A stretch of DNA of 64,000 nucleotides from Phytopythium helicoides (lineage: Eukaryota; Oomycota; Peronosporomycetes; Pythiales; Pythiaceae). The notes under the pieces were generated by a model. The model ran no database searches. It had not been told where the DNA came from and worked only from the letters and a program-made list of their open reading frames with translations. Positions 1 through 11,578 of the stretch are shown here, piece after piece. A program made the position numbers and the translations under genes. The stretch is from the NCBI GenBank assembly GCA_024867545.1, contig JANFNE010000006.1, positions 558,001 through 622,000 on the forward strand, given 5' to 3'. Within the stretch, counting starts at the first letter, position 1. Each line of letters opens with the position of its first letter.

Positions 1-1
1 C

Positions 2-211
2 AGGAACGGCGCGGCGCCTAGCGACGCACCAGCAGGCGCCAATGAGGCCCCAGCGAGCGCCGAGGAGGCCGCGGCGGCCGCGCGCGAGCGGCAGCGGAGC
101 AGCACGCGCGACGCCATGTCTGCACCACTGAAAATGGGTGATGCCAGGCGAGCCGCGGGTCCGTGTTTCGAGGGAGATGGCACTAAAAAGGGGGCGCTGT
201 ATTTTCGCTAG
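2..211 (+). CDS. C-terminal end of an unidentified gene (partial)
   Basis: The frame is open from the left edge to a TAG at 209-211. It encodes about 69 residues rich in Ala, Arg and Glu, followed by a short basic tail. I recognise no domain, and the reading frame is supported only by its openness and the strong GC bias of the first 110 bases. It would end 11 bases from the stop of the convergent Mob1-like gene. It could equally be untranslated sequence, since GC-rich DNA stays open by chance. Confidence 0.3.
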   Translation, partial: RNGAAPSDAPAGANEAPASAEEAAAAARERQRSSTRDAMSAPLKMGDARRAAGPCFEGDGTKKGALYFR

Positions 212-221
212 TCGGGCGTCA

Positions 222-2191
222 TCAGGCGAGCAGCGACGAGGTGAGCTTGCGCAGCGCGTTGAGCTCCTTGGGCTCGACGAGCGCGAACTCGGTCACGAAC
301 AGCACGAACCGCTTGTAGCAGAAGTGCAGGTGCGACTCGGCGTGCAGGGCGGCGAACGTCGGCAGATGGCTGTGGTACATGTGCGCGTACACGCGGAAGA
401 GCCGCTTGAGGATGTTGCGGGCGGCTGCGAGCATGGTGGCGGCATCCGCCGGGCTCATGGTGGGAGTGCCGACCCCTGTGGGGAACAAACTCGGGTCGTC
501 TAGCTGCACTTCGACCCACTTGACGAGCCGGTCGACGTACTCTGGCGCGGAAAGCGTCACGGGAGCCACTTGCTGCACGCCGTCGGCCCACAGGTACGTG
601 TAGCACGGCCCAGCCGACATCTGAGGGCACGTCTCCGCCGTGCAGAACTCGGACACGGTGCCGTACAGCAGCGTTATCTCGTTGAAAAAGTCGATCACGT
701 GCACTGCGACCCAGTCGTGGAGCTGGTACCCGTCTGGGAGCTTGACGCACTCAATCAGATCTAATCCGCTTGCCATCGAGTCCTTGATGTGGCGGTGCAA
801 GTTCCATGTCTGAGTGCCATACGTGTGCTTTTTCGGAGGGCGCAAGCTGTGCTTGTCGCTCAGAACGTGCTTTGGCATGATCACAACGCCTTTGGCGTCT
901 GCGGGCTTCGCCGTTTCGGATCGCGTCGTAACCTCTGCGGGGCAAATTGCATCAGCCTTGTCAGAGCTCACAAGCTGTGGCTTGTCGCTATGAAGTTTTG
1001 GACTCGCCGCAGCTTTTGCCTGGATGCTCACTAAAGTGCGGCTCCTTTCGAGCTTAGAGCGCAACGATTCAGATCTCGTCTTGAGGACCTGCGAGGCAAG
1101 CTCTTGAGCCCCCATCAGGAGCTGTTACAACAACAGTATCAGTCCAGGTCGCCAAGCGCAACGTTCACTTTCCGCGCAGTACCGTACCGACTCGACCGAG
1201 TCCCCAACGATATCGCTGATGTGCTTGTTGAGCAGCGCTGCAATATCCGCTCGGAGATCTGCATCAATTTCATGGAAGCGTTCCAATGCAGCGTCGAGTT
1301 TGACTTGATTCTGTGTTGGTTAGGAATGTAAGTTTCAAGCACAATGCTAATTCATCATCTTGGGATATCATACCCGGCGCTCGCGTCCCTTGTCAATGCG
1401 ACGTCCAGCTCGAATCTCGGCAATTTTGCGCTCGTATCGAATGACAACGCTTTGAGCGCTGTGTCGATGATCGCAACGCACCTTGATGCAGGCAGATTTT
1501 ATTCGTTAGACTGGCCTGCCGTACCATCGCATCGCATCCCTCTCACCTTGAGTGGCGGAATAGTAGCACGAACAGTTTGTAGCGGTGTGATGCACGCCAG
1601 CCGAAAGTCGTTGATCTCTCTAATGACAGGAGCGTCTTCGTCGCTTTCGTCGACCGCAACCTGGTGATGGGCCGATGGTTGTTCAGAAACTCTGTAGGTT
1701 TTGTCAACTACGCTGTCGAGACAGTCTACCTACCTGGTCGACGTCTTGCGCCTTGCACAGGAGGTGCGCGCTCGAGGCCATGGCACGACTGGCCTCCATC
1801 ACGTCTGGTAATCACGCCGTGGGCTCATGGATCGTCTTCCTCGCAAGTATTGCGTAAAAGCACCTACGTACCTGTGATTGCTTGGCACTGGCGAGAAAGT
1901 AGGATGATCATGCCCTGGAGTCGTCCTATCATGATAGTCACCGAGAACAGCTCAGAATTCAGGCGCGTATGGACCTGCATTCGCCAGGCACTCAGTCTCA
2001 CCGTCAAAGACGTCGAGGCGCGCCTCTAGGTCTGCGAACCCCGCATCGTCGTCGGTCAACCCCGTCGGAGAAGTCTGCTGGCTCCCCACATCGTCACCGC
2101 CCCCAACACCCGCCACGTTGTTCTCCTCGACGCCAACATGGAAGAACTTGCGTAGCATGGCCGTGGGCTCGCTTTGCGAGCGAGAGCCCAC
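222..2191 (-). CDS. Mob1/phocein-domain protein with helical BAR-like N-terminus (6 exons)
   Basis: Predicted exons on the - strand are 2191-2002, 1804-1734, 1660-1547, 1481-1374, 1310-1188 and 1121-222. All introns are GT-AG and all phases join, giving about 501 residues. The last exon carries a full Mob1/phocein domain, the family that activates NDR/LATS kinases. The zinc ligands are kept as two Cys six positions apart in EFCTAETCP (about C362 and C367) and two His in YAHMYHSH (about H449 and H454). The roughly 200 residues before it are strongly helical and charged (for example RYERKIAEIRAG and ALERFHEIDADLRADIAALL) and resemble a BAR/arfaptin-type membrane-curving bundle; that assignment is inference. 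Plain Mob1 proteins are about 215 residues, so this is a long fusion. The acceptor at 1482 (CAAG, preceded by a TCTAAC branch motif) is the least certain junction. An alternative is a shorter protein starting at 1115. Confidence 0.75.
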
Positions 2192-2318
2192 TGGGTCACG
2201 TTGAACTCGCCAGCCGTTTTTTTCGTCGCTGAAACACCCCCGGCCGACGCATCCTCATGTGTCCCACATGAACGCATCCTCCTTCCGTTTGGCATCATCC
2301 CCACTCGCCAACTATTAG

Positions 2319-3325
2319 ATGCTGCCGCTGTCGACGTCCTCGAGCGGCGCTGTGGCCGCCGCGCGCTGGCGCCTGGCGCCCCTGGCGGCGCTGGTGGCGG
2401 CGGCGCTGGCGGCGCTGGTGGCGCTGCGCTTCGTGTACAGCAAGTGCGACACGCGCGCGCAAATGGCCGAGATGCTGACCAAGACGACGCGCGTGCTCAA
2501 GCGGCACGGCGTCGAGTTCTGGCTGGACAAGGGCACGCTGCTGGGCGTGCACCGCGACGCGGGGCTCATCCCGTGGGAGTACGACGTGGACCTGGGCGTG
2601 ATGAACGCCACGTGCGCGCAGATCTCGGCGCTCAAGGGCGAGCTGGCGGCCGAGGGGCTCGTGGCCTACGACCGCGGCGACGACATCCCGCACAAGGTCA
2701 AGCTCACGTACGATACGGAGAACCACTTCTTCTACTGGTCCGACCCGCGGCTGCACGACCCCTGCGTGCGCGTGTACGACGCGCGCGACGTCAGCACTTG
2801 GGTCGACATCTACTGGTACGTCGAGCTGGACGCGGCGCAGGTCGCGGCCGCGGGCGACCGCGTGCTCGTCCCGCCCGGCTACGACGGGGTTGAGAGCCTC
2901 GTGTGCTGCTCCGAGGGGCTGCAGGACCACACGGACCACATGTGCTGCGGCGGCTGCGTGCCCAAGTCCTCGCTCTTCCCGCTCAAGCGCGGCGCCGTGG
3001 CCGTGCCCGACGGCGTCGAGCCCGTGCAGGAGCAGTTCCTGCCCTTCGACGTCCCGCGCTTCCTCTCGATCCAGTACGGCGAGCGCGCGCTCACCTCGCG
3101 CGAGATCAAGGTGCGTCTCGAGCTTGGCGGCGTCCGCGGCGCAGACGCAGAGTCGCTGACGTGGAGGTGCTGCTGCAGGGCTGGAAGGGCGTCGTGTGCG
3201 GCTTCTGGACGAGCCCCATGCTCTTCATGGTGCACGTCGCGACTCTCAACGCCGTGGTCGTGCTGGCCGCGTGCCTCTACCGTCGCCGGCGCTCGGCGCG
3301 CTCGGCGGGCAAGCGGAAGCAGTAG
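2319..3325 (+). CDS. LicD/fukutin-family membrane protein (2 exons)
   Basis: Exon 1 is 2319-3110 and exon 2 is 3167-3325. The 56-base intron is GT-AG and phase 0, and the product is 316 residues. Residues 67-94 contain the LicD signature FWLDKGTLLGVHRD followed by a DxD pair (D89, D91) in EYDVDLG, the metal-binding motif of nucleotidyltransferase-fold enzymes that transfer phosphorylcholine or ribitol phosphate to glycans. Residues 19-40 form an N-terminal signal anchor and residues about 284-303 a second hydrophobic helix near the C-terminus, so the enzyme probably faces the secretory lumen. A Cys-rich stretch (CCSEGLQ...CCGGC) lies between. Substrate cannot be told from sequence. Reading straight through the intron gives an artificial 577-residue frame, which I reject. 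Confidence 0.82.
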
Positions 3326-3655
3326 CTCGAAGCTCGCGGTCGCCTCCTTCCTTACATACATGTCCCCGCCTGATTCGCTCGCTCCCACCGCCCGCGTAGC
3401 CACCGCGCGTCCATGCAGTTCCGTCCCTTTGCCTCGGCTGAGATCGCGCCGTCCAGTCGTCCAGTCGTCATACGGGACAAAGGTGTCCAGCAAAGTTTCC
3501 TGCCTTTCAGGCGCATACTACATACTATATGCGCCTCTGTATGGGGAGAAAGGCTCCGCCGCCGCGCATGGGTCACTTCGCGTTTTTACCCGTCGCGCGC
3601 GCATTCACTCCTGCGCCGGGCGGTTACCAGCTACCGAGTCCAAGTCCACCGCTGC

Positions 3656-6164
3656 ATGCCCTGCCACGAGATGGAGCCCGAGCTGCTCGACCTGGCGCAG
3701 CAGCCGCGCAGCCCGCGGCACTCGACGCCGCGCCTGGCGCGCAAGAACTCGCCCAGCGCGCCGGAGGAGGCCGCGCGGCCTCGGCTCAAGAGCGAGATCA
3801 ACCTCACGCGCGAGCTCATCGACTTCGACCTCATCAAAGGGTGCGTCGCCGCCGGCGGACGCGGAGGCCAGCGGCGAGGAGAGGCTGATGGCGCCTGGTG
3901 AACGAACTGCAGGTCCGCGCTCTTCCACACCAAGCCGTCCAGCCACGACCGCAAGCTCGTGCAGGAGGGCTTCAGCCGCGCGCTGCTCGTGCCGCTCCAC
4001 GCCAAGTTCTGGCGCCAGAAGGTGCGTTCGCCCCGCGAAAGAGGCAGAATAGCGCGGTGACGACCTGACGGGAATGTGCCCACGCAGCCGTGGTTCTATG
4101 AGATCGCGACGGCGCTGTACGCGCTGCACGGCGTGGCGCTGGGTATCTACCTGTACTTCCCCGAGCACACGTCGGCGCTGAGCGGCTTCGAGCTGCTCTT
4201 CCCCGTCTGCTTGCTCCTGCTCGTCGCCATCGGATACGGACGCGTGTCTAGCACGCTGCAGGCAGGCGACTCGGAGCCGTCCCTCAAGATCATGTCGCCC
4301 ACCAAGCACGCGCCTCAGCACTCGGCTAGCACTGCGTCCGACGTGACCACGGCGAGTGGAACGTCCGGGCTCGGATCGGATCTAGCCGAGTCGGAGAACT
4401 CGGATAGCACCGATAGCGAGGAGGACAGCGGCAACTCGTCCTCGTCCAGTGATGAGGAGACCAGCCAGAACGAGAACATGTTCGAGCCCGCTTCATCGGC
4501 GTCCACGCCAGCCAACACCCCCACGAATAGTGTACGTTTGCGCCATGCAATATGGATGGTTGCCTGTCCTCATCTTCATTGTTGGTGCACTGCAGTTTAC
4601 AGCTGTGCCTTCTGCGTCGCCGATGAACAAGCCTGCCAGCCCACATCTTCCTCGCACAATGTCAGAGCGCGAGGTTGGCGGCGATCAGTTCTCGCGTCGC
4701 CGCGTCACGGTCTGTGTGTGGGAGGACGGCTTCCCTACCAAGAAGGCCATGTCTATCGCTGAGCTTAGAAATACAATCCTGGCCAAAGTAAGTGTTGTTC
4801 GGTCCTATTGGTGCGAATGGAGCGAGTGCGCTGACAAGTGGCCCCTTGTGACGCGATTTGAAGGTAAAAGCAACCCCTCCACGATTACTCTACCGCAAGA
4901 TCGCCAAGTTATCGGCTGCCATCATTGCCGTCGTCCCTGTGGCGCTGCGCTGTGTCATCAAGTGTCAGGAAGTCGACTGCCTGTCCGTTTCAGAGAACCC
5001 TCTGCAGCTTATCGAGGTATGTGCATGAGAAGATTGTTGTTGCTCCTGCTGATTTCAGCTGTGTTTAACCCTCCCAACTTCATTGCGTCTTTGCTTAGAC
5101 GTGGAAGCGATTCTCAATCAATCAGCTAGTGGTGGATATCCGCGCCATCCCATACGGTGCTTCGATAATTGCGCTGTCAAGCATGCTCTCTACATATTAT
5201 CTGGCGTCGGCCATTTTCTCTGCACTTGCCGATGCTGAAGTAACATATCATCGCCGCTTCCTGTAAGTACCCCCAGTCCAACCACGTTTGCTCCATGAAT
5301 TGACTCAGGCTAATGGGGTTGGAAATATGCTTCAGCTATGCAAAATGCTTCACGGCACTCACATCATCTCGTCGGTCACGGCTCGCAAACCTTCCTCATT
5401 TCCGGCTCAAAAATGTGGTGAACATCAAGGCCTGGATTTCACTCCGTGGAGGACGCACGTGGCTTAAGCGCCAAGGCCGTCAGCGTGCAGCAGACGAAAT
5501 TGTGTCGACTGCGTTCCTGATCATCCTCGTTCTGCTTGTGGTTATGGGCGTCCAAGCTGTGTCCGAGTCTTCTGGTGGGCTTTCAACGCAAAGCATTGCT
5601 CACATTGAAGTTGTTGTGTGGTGCATGCTTTCGAGGTGAGTTCACTTTCCTATCGTGTCTCTTCTTGATGGTTGCTAACATCAACGCGTTTACAGCATTT
5701 TCCTGTTGCGCTTTATGATGCTTGGGTCCAACATCAACAAGAAGTACCAGAATACTTCGCTGCTTCTGACAGAGCAGGTTTGTCGCTGGGCAAAGTGTTT
5801 GGTCAGTCTGTTCGTTTCAATTATGGCTGATAATGCTCTTCCTCCTAGATGAATGTATACCTGCGCCTACTGGTTAAGCCTCACAAGAAGGAGAAGCTGC
5901 TGGTATCCAACAACGTGCTCAAGCTTGCCAGCAAATTGCTCAAGGTTTGTGTGAACTATTCAACGGTATAGATCTGTGTTCGAGCACTGACATCGTTGTG
6001 CTTGCACATCTCTGCAGGAGCTCAATTCCCCGAACAAAGTATCGGGACTGACAATGAATCCATTGCTGTATAACATCACGCGCGTCGTGGTTCTGTCGGC
6101 GTTCTCATCCACGGCTTCCGAGTTCTTTGGCTTCAAGCTCAAGCTCTGGAAGCTGAAGGCTTAG
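3656..6164 (+). CDS. PHTF-family multi-pass membrane protein (10 exons)
   Basis: Exons are 3656-3840, 3913-4021, 4088-4531, 4596-4787, 4864-5016, 5099-5262, 5309-5635, 5696-5777, 5849-5944 and 6018-6164. All introns are GT-AG with matching phases, giving about 632 residues (animal PHTF proteins are about 760). The N-terminus has the family motif around ELIDFDLIKG before the first membrane helix. The C-terminal half carries the most diagnostic segments: a SSRRSRLANLPHFRLKNV stretch, the NNVLKLASKLLKEL helix and the final block GLTMNPLLYNITRVVVLSAF...GFKLKLWKLKA. Despite the family name (putative homeodomain transcription factor), known members are ER membrane proteins. A Ser/Asp/Glu-rich acidic loop occupies exon 3. 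The start is the first ATG of a frame that splices cleanly; MEPELL five codons later is an alternative. The gene is convergent with the kinase, with 113 bases between stops. Confidence 0.85.
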
Positions 6165-6277
6165 GGCGAATAGCAACGCCGGATTAGTTGCAATGCTGCT
6201 CCCTCGTGACCGCTTTGCATAATAGACAATCTTTTTCTTCTTCTGCGCTGGGTTTCTCGTCGGCTGAGCAATTTGCG

Positions 6278-8087
6278 CTACGAATTGGTGTATGCTGCAC
6301 ATATATGCAAGTGGATGCGAGTCAATACAACAACCACTTCGCTCATTGCTGGTCGTAGCTCAGGGTCAAACGCCCAACATGCTTCAATTACCGACTTGAA
6401 CGGGCTTTGGGCTAACAAAGATGTATCTGGTCGAACTCCTTCTCTAGCACGCTCGATTATCTCCTCATCAGTCTTTCCTGCAAACGGATTTGGAGGTCGA
6501 GGCGACCCGGATACAAGCATCTCCCACAGCACAAGCGCGAAGCTCCAAACGTCTATCTTGTGAGTGTATCCCCTTCGTGAAAATACTTCTGGTGCAGTAT
6601 ATCCAGTTGAACCCGCTTCGTCCACCAAAGGAGCTTCTCCTGGTTCATGCGTAACCGCACTTCCCAAATCTCCAACCTACTCGCCGCGAGCTGTTAGTGC
6701 AAAAATTGCGGCAAAAGAAATTGCTCCTACCTTCACGATAAGCTGCTTGGAGTGGTCGTTTTCGCCAGCAGTTAGGAGGATATTGTGTGGCTTGATATCG
6801 CGATGTATAATATGAAGTCGATGCAGGAACGCAATCCCCTCTGCAAGCTGAAGAGCGAAGGCTGACTTCTATATGGTAGGCACGACAAATTGGGTGATTG
6901 GATGATTGGGCGATCAGTATAAACTCTCCAAAAGATCTCGTGCAGACTTGCCTGCACAAGTGGAAGGGAGTCCCAGTCTTTCGAATCGCTCATCCATTCG
7001 GAAATGCTGTTGATGCACAGGCTCCCGTTTTGAGTTTTTGAACACTGTCGCTTTCATCGACCATAGAATCCTACCTCCCGTTTGAGCACAGTTCCATCAC
7101 GATTGCAAGTTTGGGCCGAACAAGCACACCAATAAGCCCTACTACGTTGATAGCTCCTTTTGGTAGATTTGCAAGGATGCGATATTCCAGCAGAAATGCA
7201 TCTAGCACCTTTCGTGGCGGAACTGTTTCGCTCAGATACTGGAACTCTTTCACTGCGACCTGAAGGTGATGCCCGCCAGTAGCTGGCATGAGTAGTGCCC
7301 GATGTACCCGTGAGTGAACTCCCTGCCCGAGAATATCTTGGCGGACGAGTTGTACGGATTGGGGATCGATTTTGTGCTCTGCTGGGATTTGTGCGATCTC
7401 GCTAGCGAAAAGCTCTTCCTCGGCGTGCATGACGCTCCTTGCTTTACTCGCATCAACCCTGGAGTTATCGGCTGGGACAATGGTAGCCTTTAGCTTCTTC
7501 CGTTGGATCTGCAGGCTTTCAAGAAAGCCACCATGGAGCCCAGCAACAGATCTGCCGAAAGCAGCAGCAGAGTGCTTGGCTGTTTCTTCCCTTTCGACCT
7601 CAAATCGGATCCACAGTTTGATTTTTCCAGCAGGGATGAGCAAAGCTGACTCCGAAGGTCTCGCTCCGGCACTTGCGGCTCGCGCTCGGCGGTAGAGTGG
7701 GAAAAATTGTGCTACCTCGTAGGCAGTTGGTCTGACTGGAAGTCGCAATTCGCCCAAGTTTCCCAACTCCACAAGTTCATCATTTTCTCCTCGCGCTCGG
7801 AGGACGGATACGTGGACACAATACCACTCAACTGCATCTAATTTGAAGCTAAGAGAGTGCCGATTCCAGATTGAGTGGTTGTTTGCCTGCTGTGCCGCAG
7901 TGGCGGTCTTTCGCTCTGACATATTTACCGACACGGAGACGGTCGGGCATATACTTGTTGCAATCCGCGGGAGGTTCAGTGCGTGCAGTGCGCGAACGTG
8001 AACAGTATAACGAGTCGATTGGCATGTCTGTCTACCCAAGGCATTAGCATCAGCAGTCAGCTCGATCCTTACAGCGCTCGACTGCAT
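6278..8087 (-). CDS. C2-domain TKL-type protein kinase (4 exons)
   Basis: Exons on the - strand are 8087-7075, 7021-6952, 6868-6731 and 6676-6278, giving about 539 residues. Residues 25-165 look like a C2 domain (alternating beta-rich segments ending in a WIRFEVE strand). The kinase domain follows: glycine loop LGQGVHSRV (254-261), VAVK lysine K280, HRDIKPHN (catalytic D385, N390), VGDLGSA with D410, and TAPE at 434-437. DFG is replaced by DLG. The TKL/LISK-like pattern GYTAPEVF and the C2 module suggest membrane- or calcium-linked signalling, as in the large TKL expansions of oomycetes. Intron 2 uses a GC donor (AG|GCAAGT, 6951-6950), and the other introns are GT-AG. No signal peptide is seen. 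Confidence 0.82.
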
Positions 8088-9039
8088 GAAGTGTCAATGG
8101 CAACTCCAACTTTCAAATCGAAATGACAAGCGTCAGCCGGGAAGCCAAAAATACGATCAGTGAGAATATTACCCAATCATTATGAAAATTTAAAATGAAT
8201 AATATTTTACCGTTAATTTCCCAACTCACTCATTATGCGCTGAAGGCGTCCAGCTTTGGTTTTTTTTTTTTTTTTTTAACTTGGCCATCTCATTAAGTAA
8301 CACTCTCAAAAAGTCAGTCATGTCGGACGGTGCATCATGTTTCAAAAATCACTCAATAATAATACTCGTATGTTTTACGAATCTGGCGATATCAATCGAA
8401 ATGCAGATACAAATCTTTCACAATTCTGGCTGTATATCAGAAAGCCCTCCATCTCGCCAGGCCATGAAAGTAAGTACGAACCTCTGATAAACAGTTGGCT
8501 GCATAACTGGCTACTGCATTACTGGCTTCCACATTATTTCTCACAGTTTTTGCTGGCTTCCTGACCATCAAAGGTCACAGAGCCGGAAAATGTCACTCAC
8601 GAAAATAAAGTGAGGACACACGACTATAAATCGATCTGTGTGTCGCCTCCAGCTTTGCTCACTTTCCATTTCCCCATCAACTGCCAAGGGGATGACGGAC
8701 CGAAGTACTGTGAACGTCACACAACCACCCCTGTAGCGCACTGTGGAGTTTAAGAGGATGTGTGGTGTGGTATTAGCAGACACCTGACATGTGGTTTCCG
8801 TGGTTTTTATCGCTTTGAAGCTGCAGCCTAACCCTGTCTAGCTGCACGGAGTCTGATTGCATTCATGTTGGTGGGAGCTTGGTCAGTCATTTAGCTAGAT
8901 CGACAGTAAAGGGAAGAATCCCCAAGGTTCCCAGCTGGTATTGATTGGACGTTTGGGAATCAAAGCTGCAATTGGCTCAAATGAGCTGAAGCTATAAAAC
9001 ATACGAGTTGTCAGGGCTGTATGGCTCAAACTGGGTTTC
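8088..9039. other. Intergenic, no gene recognised
   Basis: AT-rich sequence upstream of the kinase start. It contains an 18-base T run at 8260-8277, which may be the tail of an old retroposed copy, though no recognisable body lies next to it. Only short random frames are present. Confidence 0.6.
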
Positions 9040-10640
9040 GCGCTCAGAAGCAGAAAGTCGCGTACTGTACGGAGCCGGGCGTGAGTGAAGTTCCTGTCGC
9101 ATGCGGTAGACACGTCGCGTCTTGGCACGCTGAGAGCGGGCACGGTCACCCATTGACTGACACTTGGACAGCACCTTCTCGTAACGCTCGCCGTCACAAC
9201 CACGAAGAGGCATCAGACCAACATGAAAGTTAGTCAACGCAGTGCACAGGCAAGCCACGCTATCAAAGCGATTTTCATTCCACTTGAACGTTGCATATGT
9301 GACCCTCTACAGCATGCACATGCGCCCAAAGAAGTTCTCGACCTGTAGCGGGGCGCTCCCCGCACACTTTCCATATTGCATATGTAGCCAGCATCTACCG
9401 TTTTATTGCATATGTAGGTAGGATATGCGACGCGTGTCACCGCGTAGACACGCGTCGATGTACCTCGCTCTGATTGGCTGATATTTTGGACGCAGCCCAC
9501 ATTCAGCCAATCGCGAGCCACTTTAGGGATTTAGTGGTCGGGAGGCCTCCGCCTCTCGCCGATAATAAAACAGAGTTGAATTTGCTTCCTTCGAGCAACG
9601 TGCAAGAATCGTAGCGGGCTTTAGGCCCGTTACACGACCTGCATACGGCCCGATGAAACGGCCTTATTACGAGCCAACTCATCGCGGTCGAGGGTCCCTC
9701 CTCGAGGCTGCTTCTTCGGCTGGATTGTCCGTAGCACCCCACCAGCGCCTTGATAGCCCTTGTCCACTAGCATCGCCTACATCTGAGGGGAAAGGGGTTG
9801 GTTCACCACCCTTCTCTGGAGGTGATGAGTCTTGATTGCGCAGCATCTGGCGATGGACTTGCAGCCGGTCCAGCATGATGGTGAGGTCAGAGCTTGAGCC
9901 AGGCGTGTGGTTCGACACGTCAACCGCAAGACCAGATGGCGCAACCGAGCACTCTATCTCGAACCCGTATAGCTTATACTTGGCTGAGAAGTACACCTTC
10001 TGCTCTATGAAGCGACCACTCGGGTGATACGCATGCCAATCCAATCAAGATGCAAGGCGCATAGTCCAGACCGAGCTTGTACAGCTCCTTCGCAAAGTAA
10101 TTTTAGTTGACAATATCTTATGATGTATCCATAGTCTTGATGTTCATGTTCTTTGTTCTGGTCCCTTGCGTAGCTTTTTTGTGTCCTTCCTATACGCTAC
10201 CTTCTTCGTCATCCCTTCGTCTTCGACTTGGCCACTATCTTCTCAACAGCAAGAGTTCTCTTGTGCAAAGCTACGATGGCTTGATTTCTCTTCTGCTTCG
10301 TCACTTGACCACCAAAGAAGCCAATGTCACCGGATGATTCGTGATGACCAACGGAGAACAGTCATCCGTTTTTACTTCGTCGAAAAACTTGCGGTTATGC
10401 GTCTTGTCCACTGGAATGAGCTTTCGCATCACGCGACTGCGCGCTGATTTTGCAATATCTTACCACTCAAAGGCAACTTCGTCGCTTCTTTCGTCGAGTA
10501 TGGATCAATTTTCGTCTCTGTCGACAAGCAACCCTCAATCTCTGGATGAGTCACTAGTCCTTCAAAGATGTCGCACAGCGTGGCCACGTTGAGCATGACG
10601 TACAACATTCGAAGATTTGTCAATATTAAGAGCAAGAAGT
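9040..10640 (-). pseudogene. Degenerate DDE transposase, split by a solo LTR
   Basis: Blocks of one transposase lie in order on the - strand in different frames. From about 10595 comes IFEGLVTHPEIEGCL...KIDPY, then RKLIPVDKTHNRKFFDEV (about 10440-10380), HKRTLAVEKIVAKSKTKG (about 10270-10210), and KVYFSAKYKLYGFEIECSVAP...NHTPGSSSDLTIML (10010-9860). The last blocks are AMLVDKGYQGAGGVLRTIQPKK (about 9765-9700) and, beyond the inserted LTR, VENFFGRMCML and ALTNFHVGLMPLRG (9338-9190). The order matches the DDE superfamily endonuclease (DDE_Tnp_4/harbinger-like) proteins abundant in oomycetes. Several frameshifts and stops show it is dead. Terminal inverted repeats were not identified. Confidence 0.7.
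9344..9634. mobile_element. Solo LTR with 5-bp target-site duplication
   Basis: The 291-base segment begins TGTAGCGGG and ends CCCGTTACA, so it has TG...CA ends with inverted terminal bases. CGACC stands directly on both sides (9339-9343 and 9635-9639). Removing it plus one CGACC rejoins the transposase frame at VV/VENFFGRM, which fixes both borders. It has no internal coding sequence, so it is a solo LTR left by LTR-LTR recombination. Its family and orientation cannot be told here. Confidence 0.85.
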
Positions 10641-11003
10641 AAATCTCAAGCCCTTCACCGTTAAGTCACATATTTTCCAACAACACAGTCGGCACACAAA
10701 GTGGAAAATCTCCTCGTATATATCGCTTTCATCACTCAACAACCAGTCAAGCCCGCACCCACAGTTCCACCCAGTCCCCAATCTGACCAATCTCAAACCG
10801 AACTTTCTACTGCTCACCTATTCAACTAATGTCTTCGGCATTATGACTATTAGTCGTGTCATGGCAAGCACGTGTGGATGCGAGAAAGCATGTGAAAAGG
10901 ACGGCAAAGCGAGCGGCAAGGAGGCCACGAAACAAGCGCTACATAAACAAACAAGGATACGTGTAAAGGGATAAAAGAAGAGAGATGCGAAGAGAAAAGA
11001 GGA

Positions 11004-11075
11004 GGGCCCTGCCGGAGATCGAATCCGGGACCTCTCGCACCCTAAGCGAGAATCATACCACTAGACCACAGGGCC
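11004..11075 (-). tRNA. tRNA-Pro (AGG), array copy 1
   Basis: The 72-base - strand sequence folds as a complete cloverleaf. The acceptor stem is GGCCCTG/CAGGGCC with discriminator C, and the anticodon stem is CTCGC/GCGAG around loop TTAGGGT, so the anticodon is AGG. The T arm is CCGGA-TTCGATC-TCCGG and contains the B box. CCA is not encoded. A Pol III terminator (TTTT, in CCTCTTTTCTC) follows within ten bases of the 3' end. Haplotype letters below give site 1 - site 2 of the spacer upstream of each copy. This copy is A-G, with A at site 3. Confidence 0.97.
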
Positions 11076-11506
11076 GCGCAAACCAACCACTCACACCATT
11101 ACATACACAAAACGACACAATACACACACACCAACAAACACCAACAACAAACAAACATACCACACTCAAACACACATACCAACAACACACACCAACAAAC
11201 AAACATACCACATCCCTTCTCTCGTCCCACAAACACATTCGGACCGTTTTATACACACCAACCAATTACCATTACACCCTATCCATATCGACCGCGGACA
11301 CCCGAGGACGCTCGAAATCATGCAAAGAAAGGACGACAACGTGAGCACTCCATTCGTCGTGTCATGGCAAGCACGTGTGGATGCAAGAAAGCATGTGAAA
11401 AGGACGGCAAAGCGAGCGGCAAGGAGGCCACGAAACAAGCGCTACATAAACAAACAAGGATACGTGTAAAGGGATAAAAGAAGAGAGATGCGAAGAGAAA
11501 AGAGGA

Positions 11507-11578
11507 GGGCCCTGCCGGAGATCGAATCCGGGACCTCTCGCACCCTAAGCGAGAATCATACCACTAGACCACAGGGCC
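11507..11578 (-). tRNA. tRNA-Pro (AGG), array copy 2
   Basis: Spacer haplotype A-A. Confidence 0.96.

Noticed and set aside
2319..4052. 577-codon frame through the LicD gene
   Set aside because: After 3110 the protein turns into Arg/Ser-rich shadow sequence. A GT-AG intron (3111-3166) restores a clean C-terminus with a membrane helix.
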